Assembly: GCA_905182985.1 (NCBI GenBank)
Contig: CAJJDN010000126.1
Coordinates: forward strand, 284,105 to 348,104
Length of the DNA stretch: 64,000 nt
Direction of reading: 5' to 3'
Source: Paramecium sonneborni
Taxonomy: Eukaryota; Ciliophora; Oligohymenophorea; Peniculida; Parameciidae
The notes below the pieces were generated by a model, which searched no databases, was not told the DNA's origin, and saw nothing but the letters and a program-made list of their open reading frames with translations. Each line of letters opens with the position of its first letter. The stretch's first letter is position 1. Shown piece after piece: positions 15,585 to 29,707 of the stretch. Both the position numbers and the translations under genes were made by a program.

Positions 15585-16126
15585 AAATATAAAATATAAA
15601 ATATTAGTTAAATATAAATTTATAAACAAGATTAAATCAATTATTTTTGTCTAGAAAAAATAAAATTGATTTTGTCGACCATAAATGATTAACATAAATT
15701 CAAAAAATAATTTATTATTTCCCTATTTAGATTATTACTGAACAGGTTAAAAAATTATAAAATAAGAAAAAATTTAACTTTAAGAAAATTTTTATTCAAT
15801 TAAGAATAGTTTTTTAGTTTCTTTTTTTTTAAAAAGCATGAAGTCCAACCATTATTTTGTTCTGGTATTCTAAAAATATAAAATTTTAAAGGAATTATTT
15901 AATTATACTATTCTTTTTTTAATTTTTTAGTATATAATGAGCAAATAAAATAAATCTTAAAACTAAATTAGAAGATTGATATAAAATTTAATAGTGAAAA
16001 GTGATTAACAATAATAAAAAAATAGAATAAGATTAAAATTAAATAAAAGGTAAAGTTTCTCAATAATGATTGAATTATTTTTTTATTTTAATGAATAAAT
16101 ACTTAAAATTGGATTTATATAAACTA
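15585..16126. other. Intergenic stretch, no supported gene
   Basis: Very AT-rich. A TGA-free minus frame of about 115 codons spans 15600-15900 (it includes RIPEQNNGWTSCFLKKKK), but there is no start or family resemblance, and such length is expected by chance. It should hold the promoter of the RRM gene and the 3' region of the next minus-strand gene. Confidence 0.5.
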
Positions 16127-18964
16127 TCATTTTTTCTTTTTTGTTTTTTATTCTCTTAATTTTCTATCTTATCTTTATAGAATTTCTAATTTTTCTTTCC
16201 ATTATTAAGATTGATCGAAATTCTTTAATTTCCACCACAAAAGATCCATTCTGAAAGTAGCATCAGATGGTATTGGATATTAAGCTAATTATAATTTGAT
16301 AGGATAATCATTTTGAATAGAGATCAACTTTTGATTATCAACCTGATTATAAATAAAATAAAAATACTTTAACTTCATTGATCCAAATTCCTTTAATTTT
16401 ATGTCTAACTTATTTGATATCTTATTTTAAATCTAATCCTTTATATTTTCTATAGCCTTCTTTTTAGTATCTAAGAATTGCTGAATCAGATACATCACAA
16501 ATGGCTCCACATAAATAATCTAATTAATTGATATATTCAACATCAAAAAACTAACAATATTTTTTTTCAGGATTAAAAGTAGTTTCTAAAATGATTTTAT
16601 TTTTGAAATCAATAATGAATTATTTTTCAAGATAATTAAGTACTTTATCACCATAAGTAGTTCCATTCAAACTACCTGGTGCAAATGTGAGTAAGACTTC
16701 TTAATGAGGATTTTCAAATGTAATCTTGAAAGTTCCAACATTTCTTCCAACAACAGAATTAGAATGAAAATTAGCAACTAATTCTAATTGTCCATCAATT
16801 CTAAATATTTGAATATTTAAATACTTATAAGATCTACCATACATTTATATAGCACAAATAGGAGGATGATGACTTATTTATTCACAATATATTGGACAAC
16901 TATCATAAAAGCCTTAGAATGTTTCTCCTAATATCGGATTAAAAGGCTAAACTTAAAAATAAAAATAGATACTTTTTCACAGGAAATATACATAAATATA
17001 AACCCAAATTAAAATGCTGCACATTATTTAATTCTATAATATATATCAGATGATTAAGCAGCATCCTCTAAATATATTGGTGCAAATCCCATGCTACTAC
17101 AAACTCTTTCAGTATTAGATCGAGCTTCAAATATTGTTACTGGCATTGAAATTCCAGTTATTGATTTACCCATCAATAATGAAGCACCTATTCTAGTTAT
17201 TAAAAATTTAATAACTGCTTTTTATGCAGCCAATTTCTCTTCATTTATTACTTTCAATCCTCCATTCTTTTCTTCTCTAATAAAATCTTTTCTGAAAATG
17301 TAATGTCCTCCTTCTTATTCAGTTAAAAATTATCTTTGTTATCCACTTTCTTTTGGACACAATTAATGTTTTACATTTATTGAAAGTGAACAATAACCTC
17401 CTTACAATACTTATTTCATTTTCTTTTCTACCCAATCTTATATATTATTATCTTATGTATCAATTTAAAGTGGTAAAATAGATTGTCTTCTTGCATTTTA
17501 TTCATAAACATCTTTTACAACATCATCTTAGATTAATTGTTTATTCGCTACTGTTTCTACTATAAATAATTTATCATTCATTTCATCTATTGCATCCTAC
17601 TCTTCACAATCAAAAAATTAATCATCTTCTTCTTTATTCTATTTATTATTTTCCTAAACAACTTTATTTTGAATATTTATCTCTTATTTCTCAAGATTTT
17701 ATTATTCTAGTTAATGAATTACTTCTTTAGACTTTTCATGTGTAATTATTATATTAGTTTAAGGATTTTCAACATTTTGTATCTATGTCTTCAATATAGA
17801 AGCTTAATTCACATTACTTATCTATTAAAGAAATACTTGAGTAAGATAAGAATCTTCGTCTGGATATGATAATCCTAATATTGATTATTCAGTAACATAA
17901 CAAACTTTTGTAATGTTATTTCTAAAAATTATCAATTATTATTCAATTACTTGTATTAAACACTCCATAATCCATATTTTAAACTTCCTTAATTCAATTT
18001 TGTTTTTGGTCTCTAATCTATTTACTTTTAAACAATAAAATCAATATTATCTATTTTTAGATGATGCCTTAAATATTGAAATTCTCTCTTAAAAACAAAT
18101 AGATTAGTTAATTATCTTATTTCACATATTTAAAATGATTTATCTTCAACCAATTCTTTTATTAATTTAGATTCATTTTATGATACAAATGGATTCCATT
18201 AATTAATTTTGTTGTTATCTGTTAAATTCTGAATTATTGTTTCACAGCCTATATTAAAAATTAATATTCTTACAATTTCCTTCATATTCTATAAAACTCA
18301 TAAAATGATGATGGTTTTCAACATTTTTGTAAATTTAACATGTTTACTATTAGTAAACCATCTAAAAATGTTCTAGCTTTTATTATCCTTTTCTTATTTG
18401 ATGGATACTTAAATAAATAATATAATCATTTACTTTTCTCTAATCTCACTTGTATCAAAAAAACAAGGAATCTCATAATCTATTTTCTCAAAAGCCCATT
18501 CTTAATTATATTAAAAAACATAAATTTACAGTGAGAATTCGCTATAGTTTATTCGTTTAATAATTTTTATTATTATTCCTCTAATTGTTGTTTTTAAATA
18601 GAATCCTCTTTCATTATCAATTTCTACAATAAATTTATTATTGCATTAGCCTGTTATTCATTCTAAAGTCCTAATGTCACACTTTTTCCTCCTGCTTTTG
18701 AAATCAAATCAAATGAAATCTTATCTTTTTTTTTCTCTCTTATTTCTAACTAAAAGATATTACTATAATTTTTACTTTATAATATTCTAGATAGAAAGGC
18801 TTTTACTTTTTTTTTGCTTAAGAACTTTTTAATGCAAATACTCTTTGTTCTTCATCTATTAAAAATTTTTTCGTTTTCCATCTTCCTAAAGTCTTTCCTT
18901 TCACTAGAATTTCTCCTTCACTTATTTGCTATGATGGTAAATACATAATTGATTTTGAATCCAT
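16127..18964 (-). CDS. Oxysterol-binding protein-related lipid transfer protein (PH-like + ORD)
   Basis: ATG 18964-18962 opens MDSKSIMYLPSQQISEGEIL. It runs into a PH-like domain (GRWKTKKFLIDEEQRVFALK ... FDLISKAGGKSVTLGL). After a low-complexity middle comes the OSBP-related domain. Its fingerprint CEQISHHPPICAI is read near 16870, preceded by the MGFAPIYLEDAA region and followed by GRNVGTFKITF, LNYLEKQFIIDFKNK and DVSDSAILRY. The C-terminus has paired tryptophans and a highly basic end, stopping at TGA 16127-16129. Known members move sterols or phosphoinositides between membranes at contact sites, the PH domain giving the target membrane. The His-His pair for phosphoinositide binding is present. 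Total about 900 residues with short introns not all mapped. Confidence 0.85.
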
Positions 18965-19018
18965 ATTTTTATTAATATAAATTAAATCGTAATTGATTTA
19001 TATTAAATATTACAAAAA

Positions 19019-22000
19019 TCAAAATATTCCAAGATCATCCAACAATTAATTATTAAATTCTTTATTCTTAATAATTTTACTATATTAACAATTTATTATT
19101 ATTGATGCCAACTCATTAGCTTTATTCACATCTAAAACATAAGTATTCCAATCTGCTTTTGGATTTTCAGTAACTATTCTTTCACCTAAATCATTAAAAT
19201 ATAAACATTTTTAATATTTAATTGAAAGTGGTGAACTCATTAGATAAACTGAACTATTTTAAAGACTTATAAATATTGAAATTCCTTTATGATATGTTTA
19301 TGCATGTTTATTTAAGTTTCCATTTTCATTAAATGCACAAGAATAATTACATAACAACTACTAACATAATAAACAAACAGAAACACCTTTATTTTTCTTT
19401 TTTTCGCTATTATAAAATTTGCAAAGATTGCATTTATTTCCAAAATACATACCATGAAATTATTAAAATGTTTATCCTAATAAATTCTTAATTAATTCTT
19501 AAGTATTATAAACCAGACTCTAGTAATTTCTTAAATATTTATCTTCTATAAATTATGTTATTTGTTCATTATTTTATTACTTTAAGATTTCCTAACTTTA
19601 AATACCAAAAGAACTAATTAAAAGAAAAGTTTCTTCCTTACTAAATTATCTATATTGTTAAATTAGTTAAATAATTTGTAACCTTAATTAATTCAAAGTT
19701 TTTTCCTTTAGTTATATTTCTAATATCATATTCAAAATATTAAGGATAATATTAGTTTATTAATCAAGTTTTTTACTTATTTTTAACATATCATCCTTAA
19801 TTAAATCCAGTCCTTAAGTGGTTTCAAAATAACAAAAAAGCAATTATTTAAATACTTTATCTTTTTGATCTCTTTTATATTCTTAAGGATTAACAAATAA
19901 TTATATTAGTAAATCGAAAAATAAATTTATATAAATTCCAATTAAAGTTTATGTCCTAAGAATATCGGTTAAAAAATATTAATCACCTTTTAAAATTGAA
20001 TAGTGTAGGATCAAAGATTAGTTTAAACTTTCCATTTTTTTATCATCAAAAATTTCAAAAATGTGAAAGGTAAAAAGGCAAGGTTATTTACAAACAGGAC
20101 AATCTAATTAAATTTTATTAGGGAAATCATTTTCATCATTTTTATATGTATTCTCAAAACATTCAATTAAACAGTTATCATGAAAGTAATGTCGACATGT
20201 CTATAATCCTAAATCTATATCAAATTTTAACTGGTTTTCAAGTATTTAAATTGTTTCATCAACAATTAATTGTTTAGATTTCAAATATATAAATAACATC
20301 CCTACTGTATTTTCGGATGTTAATTCAAGTTTACATGTAAAGCATAAGCTTTTTTCTTCATTCATAACAGGCTAGTATTATTATTCATGTTAATCTAACG
20401 TTTTTTAAATTTAATTAGATTATTTATTAAATTTAGCTTTGAACTTATCTTTTTAAATTTGAAATTTCAACTTTTTTAAAGATTAATCGTCTTCTATTTA
20501 TTATTTATTCAAATCTTTAATTGTTAAAATAAGATTTTGTAAATTTTATTTTTTCATATCTAAATATTATTATTTTTATATTTCTTCTAATTCAATTATA
20601 TAAATATTCACAAATAGTTCAAATTCATTTTTATGAAAATACTTCTATGCAATAATTTGAATTAAAATAAGATAACATAATTCTTGAAAATTGCCTTTTT
20701 AAATAAAAAGAAAATTTTGAATATTCTATTGAATTAAATTAGAAGCACAATAATTTCGTAATATAGTAAACTGTAAAACTCTATAATGTTCATTTGAATA
20801 TTATTCAAAATCCCATTAAATTCCATTTCCAAATTAAATTTCCCTTTCTGTTCTATGTTGCTCAATAAATCTTTCAACTATTTTTCCTTTTGAATCTTTA
20901 TCCAACATAAGAGTAGGTTCATATAAAATTTTGTATTCATCTTTTAGTTTTAATTTTTTTAATGTCTAATCAACTTCACATATTTATAAAATATGTTTTG
21001 GAAAATTTTCATTTAATAAAATTCCTTATTCTTTAAGTAATGCTTTTAGTTTTTTATATTCTAAGAAAGTTGAAAGATTGAGATGATTACTCACAATCTT
21101 CACTAAAGATAATTTTAAGTCATCTGATAATTCGGTCAAAAATGGACTGCAAATATTGTATAAATCATTTTCTGTAATTATCATGTCATAAAATAACTTT
21201 CTAATAATTAATGATGTAATATTACTGTTTTATTTAGCTTAATTATCTTTAAGGAATTATTGTATTTTTTTAAAAAGATTCTTCAAATCTTGAGAATACA
21301 GTTTAACCAAATAAAAATATATATAGTTTAATAAAACATTTATCAACTTGTTCAAACGAAGAAAATTCTGTATTTTTTTCAGTTCCTTGATAAACTTCTA
21401 TTAGGTGTTAATTGTTATTGCAATTAATAAAACAATAAACTTGAAGAATTTAAATAAACATATAATTGAGAAAGCATTCAAATTATTGTTCACTTTCATC
21501 CAAAATATCAAGTAGATAAAGGAAGAATTATTTTCCTTCCAAAAATTTATTAGTACAATATAAATAACTCAAAAAAAGAGTAAAAAGTTTCTAAATTATC
21601 ATACCATTTTTAATTATTTACAATTTGCCATCATGTAATTAATTGCTTATAGAATGTATATCAAAGCTAAATAGATCAAAAGATTTTTTTAAAATACAAT
21701 AAGTTTAATAAAAAAGAACTTTTATTAAGTTTTATTTAAATTTATCAGTGCATTTTGAATTAGTAAAGATAGTCTGTAACCCAACTCTAATTGCACTAAA
21801 ATATTTTGCCTAATCCAAGATATAATGAATTGTGTCAGCCAATAATATTTTTGTATAAGGAATATTATCTAAATTAATTCTATCTATTCCCTTTCCTAAA
21901 CAATCAATTAAGTAAGATATTGCAAATTTAGAATAATTAAATTTCTTTATAACATTAATTTATATATCTTAATTCAAAAATGAATTAAAATTATGATCTA

Positions 22001-23327
22001 ATTCTACTTTTAATTAATCAAATCCTATTTCTATAAAAGTTTTATATTCAAATCTCCTTCTAAATAAGGATGGGATAATTAATTAAATTTTGGAACATAA
22101 ATTATTACAAGAATACATTAATTTCTCAATCAAAACTACAAAATCCTAAACACTATTTTTTTCACAAAAAAATTCTTTCTACATTTCCTTAGAGATAAAT
22201 TAGGTTTCAGACATAATTATTTCGCTTGCAAAAACATGATGGATTTTTTTTCTGGTGGTTTATAGTTCTGAGAAATAAGGATCAAAATAAGTGGCAAGTT
22301 GTAAGTATATTTAATTAAAATAAGTATTTATATTTTATGATTCTCTTAGTTTAAGTAAGAGATCTTCTATTATTTGATTTTATGATGTAATTTCAACCTC
22401 TTAAATCAACCACAATTATGAAAAATACTTTAATATTTGAGAGAACATAAAAGCTTTAAAATTTTCATCAGTGTATAATTAATAAAGAATTTTATCTATC
22501 TCAAAGTAATTAAATTTAGAATAAACCTCAATGTAAATTTAATATTCTAATAGTATTTCCATAATTTTCTTACCATTGTTTGAATAACAAAAATTTGAAA
22601 GACTTTTTGTGATCAGAGGTTAGTAGCAAAAATCTTACTCTAAAAGTGATTAAATTGTCTAAAATAAAATAGTATGAATATAAGATGCTTTTCTTAATGT
22701 ATCATAAAAATTTTTAATATTTTGTTAACTAATTATTAACTTTTGTAAATATTAATCCTTAAAAAAATTAGCATAATGATAGAAATTCAGGATTTTTATT
22801 TTAACATTCGAGCAATTATTTTTAATATTTTTCATCAGAAAACTATAAACTTATGTGAGTGCTTAAATAAAATCAGAGATATTATTTTAAATATAAGTTG
22901 GAATTTAATCAATTCCTTTTTATGTTTTAAAATTATTTTATGTTTTATGAGCAGAACAAAATCCTTCTTATTTAATTATAGATTAAACACCACAATCACA
23001 TATTCCACTATTCTTAAGATCCATAACACATTAATGATCTAATAAATTAATAAATAAATTACTTCTGTGTTATTCAGGTTCAAAACATTGTTAACAATAC
23101 ATGTGCGTTGCTTCACTGCCACAAGTAAAACATTAAAAACTTAATATATGATCTGAAATAAATTATCCACAAGCAGAATTTTATTGTTTTTAAAAGGTTT
23201 TCTATTTAATTCCAAAGTTTTGATTCTGAAATATAAAAGTTTACAATATTTAATATTAATTTATTGGATTCTAATAATCTTCTGTAATGCTTTGAATCAT
23301 TTTACAATAAAGTGGAACTTTAGACAT
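19019..23327 (-). CDS. UBR-box E3 ubiquitin ligase (N-recognin-like), paralog A
   Basis: Starts at ATG 23327-23325. A UBR box lies at about 22900-23160: FQCFTCGSEATHMYCQQCFEP, HRNHQC after removing a 24-nt intron (23039-23062), then SGICDCG and FCSAHK. A long helical middle follows. Near 20100-20360 is a RING-type zinc finger (CRHYFHDNCLIECFE ... DCPVCKQPC). The C-terminal UBR cap domain has CNLCKFYNSEKKKNKGVSVC, CLLCQQLLC, NKHAQTYHKGISIFISLQ and YFNDLGERI. The stop is TGA 19019-19021. UBR ligases recognise N-degrons through the UBR box and ubiquitylate their substrates. The position after CDCG is Val, not the usual acidic residue, so substrate preference may differ. Introns beyond the first were not mapped. 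Confidence 0.85.
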
Positions 23328-23502
23328 TTTGACAAAAATTAATGTAATTTATTCTTCTTTTTTATTGATGAAAAGTGCTAAGAATAAATTAATTAATTCT
23401 ATTAACGAATTATGCATAATAACATAATATAAAAGAATAATAAGATTGATATAGAGGATTATCATTAAACATATATTTATTTATTATAATAATAAAATCT
23501 AA
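23328..23502. promoter_or_regulatory. Shared 175-base divergent promoter region of the two UBR genes
   Basis: The two UBR ligase start codons face away from each other here, so both promoters must lie in these 175 AT-rich bases. No specific element could be recognised. Confidence 0.5.
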
Positions 23503-26500
23503 ATGAATATTTAGGGGTTAATTGATACAATTAAAGATGCAGCAAATACATAAGATCAAAAAAGTGATTTCTAGTTAGTTTAATAAGTTTTAAATTTAAC
23601 AAATGATGAATTTGAAGGAAAAATAATTAAATTAAAAGGGACTGGATGTAAAAGTATATGTTCTGGATCTCTTCCCCTAAATATCTTATTTTACAAATGT
23701 TTTGATTGTAGCAAAGAGCCTACACATGTATATTGCTAAGAATGTTATGTACCAGAAAAACATTAAAGTATAATAATATTTTAAAATAAGATCATGTTGT
23801 GACTTATCATTATTCAAATGGAGGATGTTGTGATTGTGGTGATACATTGGTAATGAAGAAAAAATCTTTTTGTGCTAAACATTCACAAACTCAAATATAA
23901 ACACCAAATCCTGAAATGATTTTTGGGGGTAATATTAATAAATTTAATATAGAAAATTTAACTCGTAGATTTAAATACTTTATTATGATATCCTTTGCTC
24001 TTTTGTTTGAAAGCACATAGAAAATAGTTGATTACACAGAATAATTAATGTCTTAAATCTAAGATGCTATTGTAACCCTAAAAGTTGAAAATTCATAAAG
24101 TTTTATGAATGACAATATGGCAGAGTTTCTAGAAAAAGAAAAAGCTTTAAGAGATTGCAAAAAAATATATCGACTTATATTCAGAATTCTTAAATTCTTA
24201 ACTCAAGATAATATTACTTGGAGTTATGCAACAAGCAGATTTCTATAAATCCATATAGATTGTAATATTTAAAAATAGATAAAATTATATCATGTTCATT
24301 ATAATAATCACTTTGGTTAGTTTAAATTGGAGAAGAAAGAATAACTTTGTTTATGCTCAATATTAAATTTATTTGTTAAACATAATGTTTTTTTTTCAAG
24401 ATTCTAATAGGATGATCCAAATATTATTTCAGAGTTGTTTTATGAATTACATGCTGATGAAAATTTCAAACCATATTTATGTAAATAAATCTTAATAAAT
24501 TTTCATTATTTATACAATCCAGTTTAAGTTTTCAAATTAATAACAATTTAGGGAGAATAAATTAAATTTAGACTCAATACTATAAACTATACAGTCTAAT
24601 CAAAACTTAATGAAATATTTCCAAAGTTGGCTTAGAATAATAGTATTAAAAAAATTTATTGTAAAAATAAAGTTGAAAAAGCTTCTTTATTTGGTTATTT
24701 TTATTAATTCATGGGACATTTAATATTAAGTCTTTTAAACTTATATAAAGAATTTAAGAATTCATAAATTTATTAATTGTTTGATATTTTTTCAAATCAA
24801 TTACTCTTATTGTAAATAATATTTTTATTTGATTTAGACCTATTTGTGATGAATAAACCCATTAGTATTGCTCGTTATTTGATGATATGATACTCTAATA
24901 ATTCTATGATGAAGTTGTGAAAAAGCTCTTTGAATAAATCTTTGAGATTTTAGGTTTTGATGCTGAATTATTTAAGTTTAGTTTGATGCATCCTTAAAAT
25001 CCTAAATTTGGTTAACTCTAAACAAATTCATTATTGATATATGCATTATTTAAAATATATCCATGTAGACAAACAGAAACTTCAACATTCCATTTTTTAA
25101 ATCCAAATGAGGCTCAAAAATTTATAAATTCAGTAGTTCTTCAAAATAAAATACTTTAAGGATATAGAAGATTATTATCTGTTTTAGTGGACACTTGGAA
25201 AGATGTTTATAGATAAAATAAAGTTGGATTAAAAAACATTTTTAGGTTAACAATAAATTACTTTTTAAATAATTATGTTGCATAATTTAGATTGAAACCT
25301 CCTGACACAATATTAAAAAATTATTTATCAAATGTTGTTGTTTGTGATAGAAATTTTATAAATTTATTATCTTTATTTTTAATGGATTATAATAATCCTT
25401 TAGAAGCTTAGGAAGATTTATTTGAAACAAGTGGTTTAAGTCCACAAAAATTTAGAGAAGTAATGCTCTAATTATTAAAAAGAACTTTACTTAATAATAT
25501 TGTTTTGACTAAAAAGGGTGGAAATTCAACAACAATATACAAAGGATAATTCAAAATATATAAGGAAGAATATAAATTGAAAGAAGTCTCACTTGAATAA
25601 GTAGATGTAGCTTATATTTAATTATATGCATTTTTATTTGGTGCTTAAGGTATTAATGATATTGTTTCTAATTACAAAGAAATAGCTGAATTTTTTTAAT
25701 ACAAATCTGATCCATCATTTCTAATATGTAGAATAGCTTAAACTGATTATGATTTAATTTAATGTGTAGGTGATATGTTTGGAAATGATCTGCCAGAACA
25801 ATTTTAAAAAGGACTAAATAAATTATTCTAAACTATCTTTTATGCTTAATCATTTTATTAAGAAAATGATCTTAGAGAGCTTCTTAGAAAATTTAGTTAT
25901 GATAGTAGTTTAGATTTATAAAAAATAATTTTAAGTTCATGTGAATTAAATTAAGATAATTAATAATTATAATTAAAAAGATCACTTTTACCAGTTTAAT
26001 ATGAACCAATTTTTGCTTCTTTAGTATTATAATTAAAAGAATAAATAATAGACAAATTAAAAACTTAAAATGACTAACCATCTTAATTGTTTGGTACTGC
26101 ACTTGCAAATGAATTGAATCAAATAAATTAGGATAAATCAACTTTAACATAAAAAAGATTAGCTATTTTGAAGGCAATAGCTAATGATGTTGAATAGTAA
26201 ATACTTTAAGAAATTATAAAATAACTTCATGCTTAATTAGAATAAGGTTTAGTAAAAAATATTTCATAAGTATTGGAAGATTATTCTATTTATATTAATT
26301 TAGTTTTTTTATGTAATAAACATTTTCCATGTTCATAATCAATCCTTAAATAAAATTTATCAACAATTTCCTAAATATGTTTGCAAATTGTATCAGATGT
26401 TAATTTAACCTAAACATCAAATAACATTTATTCTATTTTTGCATCATTACTTGATGAAACTACTGTAACCTTAGATTTCTAAAGTGATGCATTAAGAGCA

Positions 26501-27917
26501 TGTAGATCTTAAATCAAAAAAGCTAAATATTAAGAAAAATTTAACAATATGGGATCGTAATTTAGTTCTTAATTTGACAATACTCCTACTTAAATGGCAA
26601 CAGAAACTTGTTCATTATGTTAATTACCATTTGAATAAGATGAAGTTTAATATAGAGCATTATTGATTTAATATTCTAATCTTCACAAATATATTCAAAT
26701 GATTCCTTTACCTCCGTAATAAGTTGAGTTATCTGACTTTTTCCAAATAGTATCCTCATGTTGTTAACATACTTTTCATTAATAATGTTTATAATAGAAT
26801 CAAAAAAAATATTCTATTGGAGAATTTAAATATTTGTAATGTCCATTATGTTTATCCCCTTACAACTTCCCATTTGTTAGCACAATATATATTAAAGATG
26901 CTCATGATAAGAAATTAACAGAAAATTTGAAGTTCTTTTTATAAACCTTAATTGATAAAAAAGCTGGGGAATATTATGAAAAATATTCAGTAAATTAAGA
27001 AGAAAGAGTTCTAAAAATTTATGATGAAATATTTTCTTAAGTTCTCTGCAACTTATTATTTTAATTATTGAGTGATCTAAAATAATTTTAAGAGAAAAAA
27101 ATGCATTTATTATTATAAGATATTTTAGTCTTATTAAGAATAATTTATAAAGAAAATTAATCAACTATTTTATAAAAAATCAATTAAGATAATTAGATCT
27201 TTTTTATAATTCTCAATTTATTATTATAATTTTAAATAAAGGAAAAGAAAATAAATAACTTATAATAAGAATTAAAATCAGCACTTTCTGGAAATTAGAA
27301 TTAATCTGCAATTATAGAAGCTTTAACTCAGAATATTATTATTTCTTATTTTGATTAAAGATTATTGCCATATCAAATAGACAACATTACCTAATCATTA
27401 AAATAGCAATATATCTAGAAATTTTAATTAAATTTTAAAGATTTTTTATTAAGATATTACCTAGCACCTTGCTAAAAGAAAAAATGCAAGTTTTTACCTT
27501 TCTAAAGAATTTCAAATTAGGAGTAATGTCAATACTTATGTTTAATCTGTTTTAAAAAAATGTGCTGCCATTTTTGTGGTAGATTATCAGAAGTATGTAT
27601 TTGTTTTTATATAGAAAAAAAATGGAAATTTATTAAGACATTGCTGTAAAAAACATAATGGTAAGACTTTGTATCTAAATTTAAGAAACAGTGAAATTAT
27701 TATAATGCAAGCACCATATATCACAATCAACAATAATCCCTTATTTAAGAATTTAATTGGAGAATTGCCATTTATTGGATACAATTAATCAACTTATTAT
27801 GAAAGGTATAAGTTAAATCTTAAAGCAATCGATTAAATTATTGAAATTATACTTGGAGAAAAATACATTCATAAATTTTTTTTAAAAATCAACAAAGTAC
27901 ATAGTACCACATTGTGA
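23503..27917 (+). CDS. UBR-box E3 ubiquitin ligase (N-recognin-like), paralog B
   Basis: ATG 23503 opens MNIQGLIDTIKDAANTQD. The UBR box is complete: FYKCFDCSKEPTHVYCQECY, then EKHQNHHVVTYHYS joined across a 23-nt intron (23768-23790), GGCCDCGDTLVM and FCAKHS. The CDCGD acidic residue that reads the N-terminal amine is kept. A long helical region follows, then a RING-like finger near 26590-26880 (CSLCQLPFEQDE ... CCQHTFHQQC ... QCPLCLSPYNFPF). The UBR cap domain has CLICFKKMCCHFCGRLSE, RHCCKKHNGKTLYLNL and LFKNLIGELPFIGY. It ends at TGA 27915-27917, about 1,450 residues. It is transcribed divergently from a related ligase, and only 38 bases separate its stop from the convergent gene. Confidence 0.88.
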
Positions 27918-27955
27918 ATTCTATTAAATACATTTATAGATTAATAATTAAGTTT

Positions 27956-28603
27956 TCATAACTTTAGCAATTTTTTTGTTTAAGGAAAATTTAGACTATT
28001 AAATATTTTATTCCTGCGAGGTTTTGTATTTGATGTCTCATGAAAACTAAATTCTTAAGGTCTAACAATAGGTTATATTTTTAATAATGGGTTTTATTTT
28101 GTTATTGAATATTAAGGTTATATAGGTATCAATGGTTTCTTGGCTTTTTTATTGCTTTTTCTAACTCTTTCTCTAAATTGTTTAATTTTATCAGAAGGAT
28201 TATAAAATACATCTTTAGTCATTTCTGATAAATGATATAACTCTTGATTTATGTTATTACAATGATCATCTTATGTTGATCCACGAGAAATAAAATTCAT
28301 AGTTGGAATAATTAAAATTTTAACTTTTTCATCAAAATCCTAATTTGGAATAACTAATCTATATTAGTAAAATACATAGTATTTTTAAGTTTAATGTTAA
28401 AGATGTAAAAATTTAATTAGAAAGTCTAGTTCAAAAGTAGGTAATCTATGGAAATTTGAAAATAGTTCTTGGTTGATGACTAATAACTCATTCAAAAGTT
28501 TAAGATTTTGTTATGAATTAGATATTGTTTAAATGTATTGTTTATTCAGATAATTCGATCTATTTGATTCTTCTAATTAATAGATTAATTTTATACTTGA
28601 CAT
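27956..28603 (-). CDS. Hypothetical helical protein, possibly the 3' part of the upstream gene
   Basis: Reads from ATG 28603-28601 (MSSIKLIYQLEESNRSNYLN) to TGA 27956-27958, about 215 residues without an intron. Helical, Gln/Leu-rich first half (SNSQQNLKLLNELLVINQEL), then KVKILIIPTMNFISRGSTQ and a basic tail (FRERVRKSNKKAKKP). No family recognised. Its first 58 bases overlap the end of the next minus-strand frame, which is unusual. The two may be one gene broken by a single-base error or a missed intron near 28600. Confidence 0.55.
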
Positions 28604-29198
28604 TTGTTAATTTATAAAATTGATAAGAGTACTTCACATCCTATCACATTTTAATTAGAAGCAATCACAATAGATTTTTGTACATAAATACATATATGTG
28701 TATTATTTGAAAGTAATGTTGATTTTATAGCTGTCACTTATTTACTATTAATTAATTCTGAGATATCTAATTAAGGAGACCATGTAATATTCTTTGTTCT
28801 CTTACCAGCCAAAGTTTCAGTATTTTAAATATATGCTTATTCCTAATTAATCAAATTATCATTACATAAAATGATAACACTTAATAAAATTTCTAGGTTT
28901 AGTTATCTAACTGAACTAAAAATTAATGAATTTTAGATTATATCATCTTTAGAATTCAATTTTATAAGGTATATTAATTTATTCTCATGAGAATATAATG
29001 AAGGCTATCCTTGAGAAAAACATTATTAAACTAAATGTGAAATTATTGCAGACTTTTTAAGATTACCAGGATATATTTCTAATATTTCTGGTTCATATTC
29101 ATTTTTTAATAGCAAATCCAAATTAGGCTCTAATATATTTATTTTATTTACTTTTATCTATCTCTATCAAATCCTACAATAGCACATAATTCAAACAT
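28546..29198 (-). CDS. Hypothetical protein, possibly the 5' part of the downstream gene
   Basis: ATG 29198-29196 starts MFELCAIVGFDRDR. A frame change near 29150, probably an intron starting GTAAATAAAA, leads to EPNLDLLLKNEYEPEILEIY and a long open frame. That frame contains SLYSHENKLIYLIKLNSKDD and GKRTKNITWSPQLDISELIN and ends at TGA 28546-28548. The fold could be alpha/beta, but no motif is diagnostic. The exact exon join does not work with a simple GT-AG intron, so the model is provisional. It probably belongs with the following frame as one gene. Confidence 0.5.
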
Positions 29199-29707
29199 AG
29201 TTTTAAATTAATTATTTAAAATTATATAATTAATTAGTTCAATGAGTATCCGTTGTGAATTTTTGTTATTAAATTAATTATAAAATGAAGAAATTTGTAA
29301 TTTAGATTGATCAATCTTAAATTTAATTCAAATTTATTGAATAGAATAATCAAATAAACTTATTCTATTAGTAAAATATAAACAAAATATATTAAAATTG
29401 AAGCAAATAATAATAAAATTAATTTTATGACATTTATAAGTTTAGTTCATGATACTTGCAATTAATATTATCTATATAGAAATGATCTTAATTGATTATA
29501 ATATTATAATAATTTTGATTCAATTGACCTTGTTATAAAGTCTATTATTATTGATCATTAATAAGTTTATAGAAAACAGTCTATAACAAATATCTTTATC
29601 CTTTAGTATAAGTGGAATGAAATTAATGTATTTTAGTGTATGATTGAAGTATTACAAATGTAAATCAAAAATAAATTATATATATATCATATTATTTAAA
29701 ATAAAAA
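29199..29707. other. Intergenic stretch with a coding-like + frame interrupted by one TGA
   Basis: A + frame from ATG 29429 reads MTFISLVHDTC, meets TGA at about 29492, then continues in the same frame (DSIDLVIKSIIIDHQQ, ILQYKWNEINVFQCMIE) into the next gene's 5' end. It could be a decayed exon or chance. Nothing else is visible; the 5' promoter of the gene at 29708 must lie here. Confidence 0.35.
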
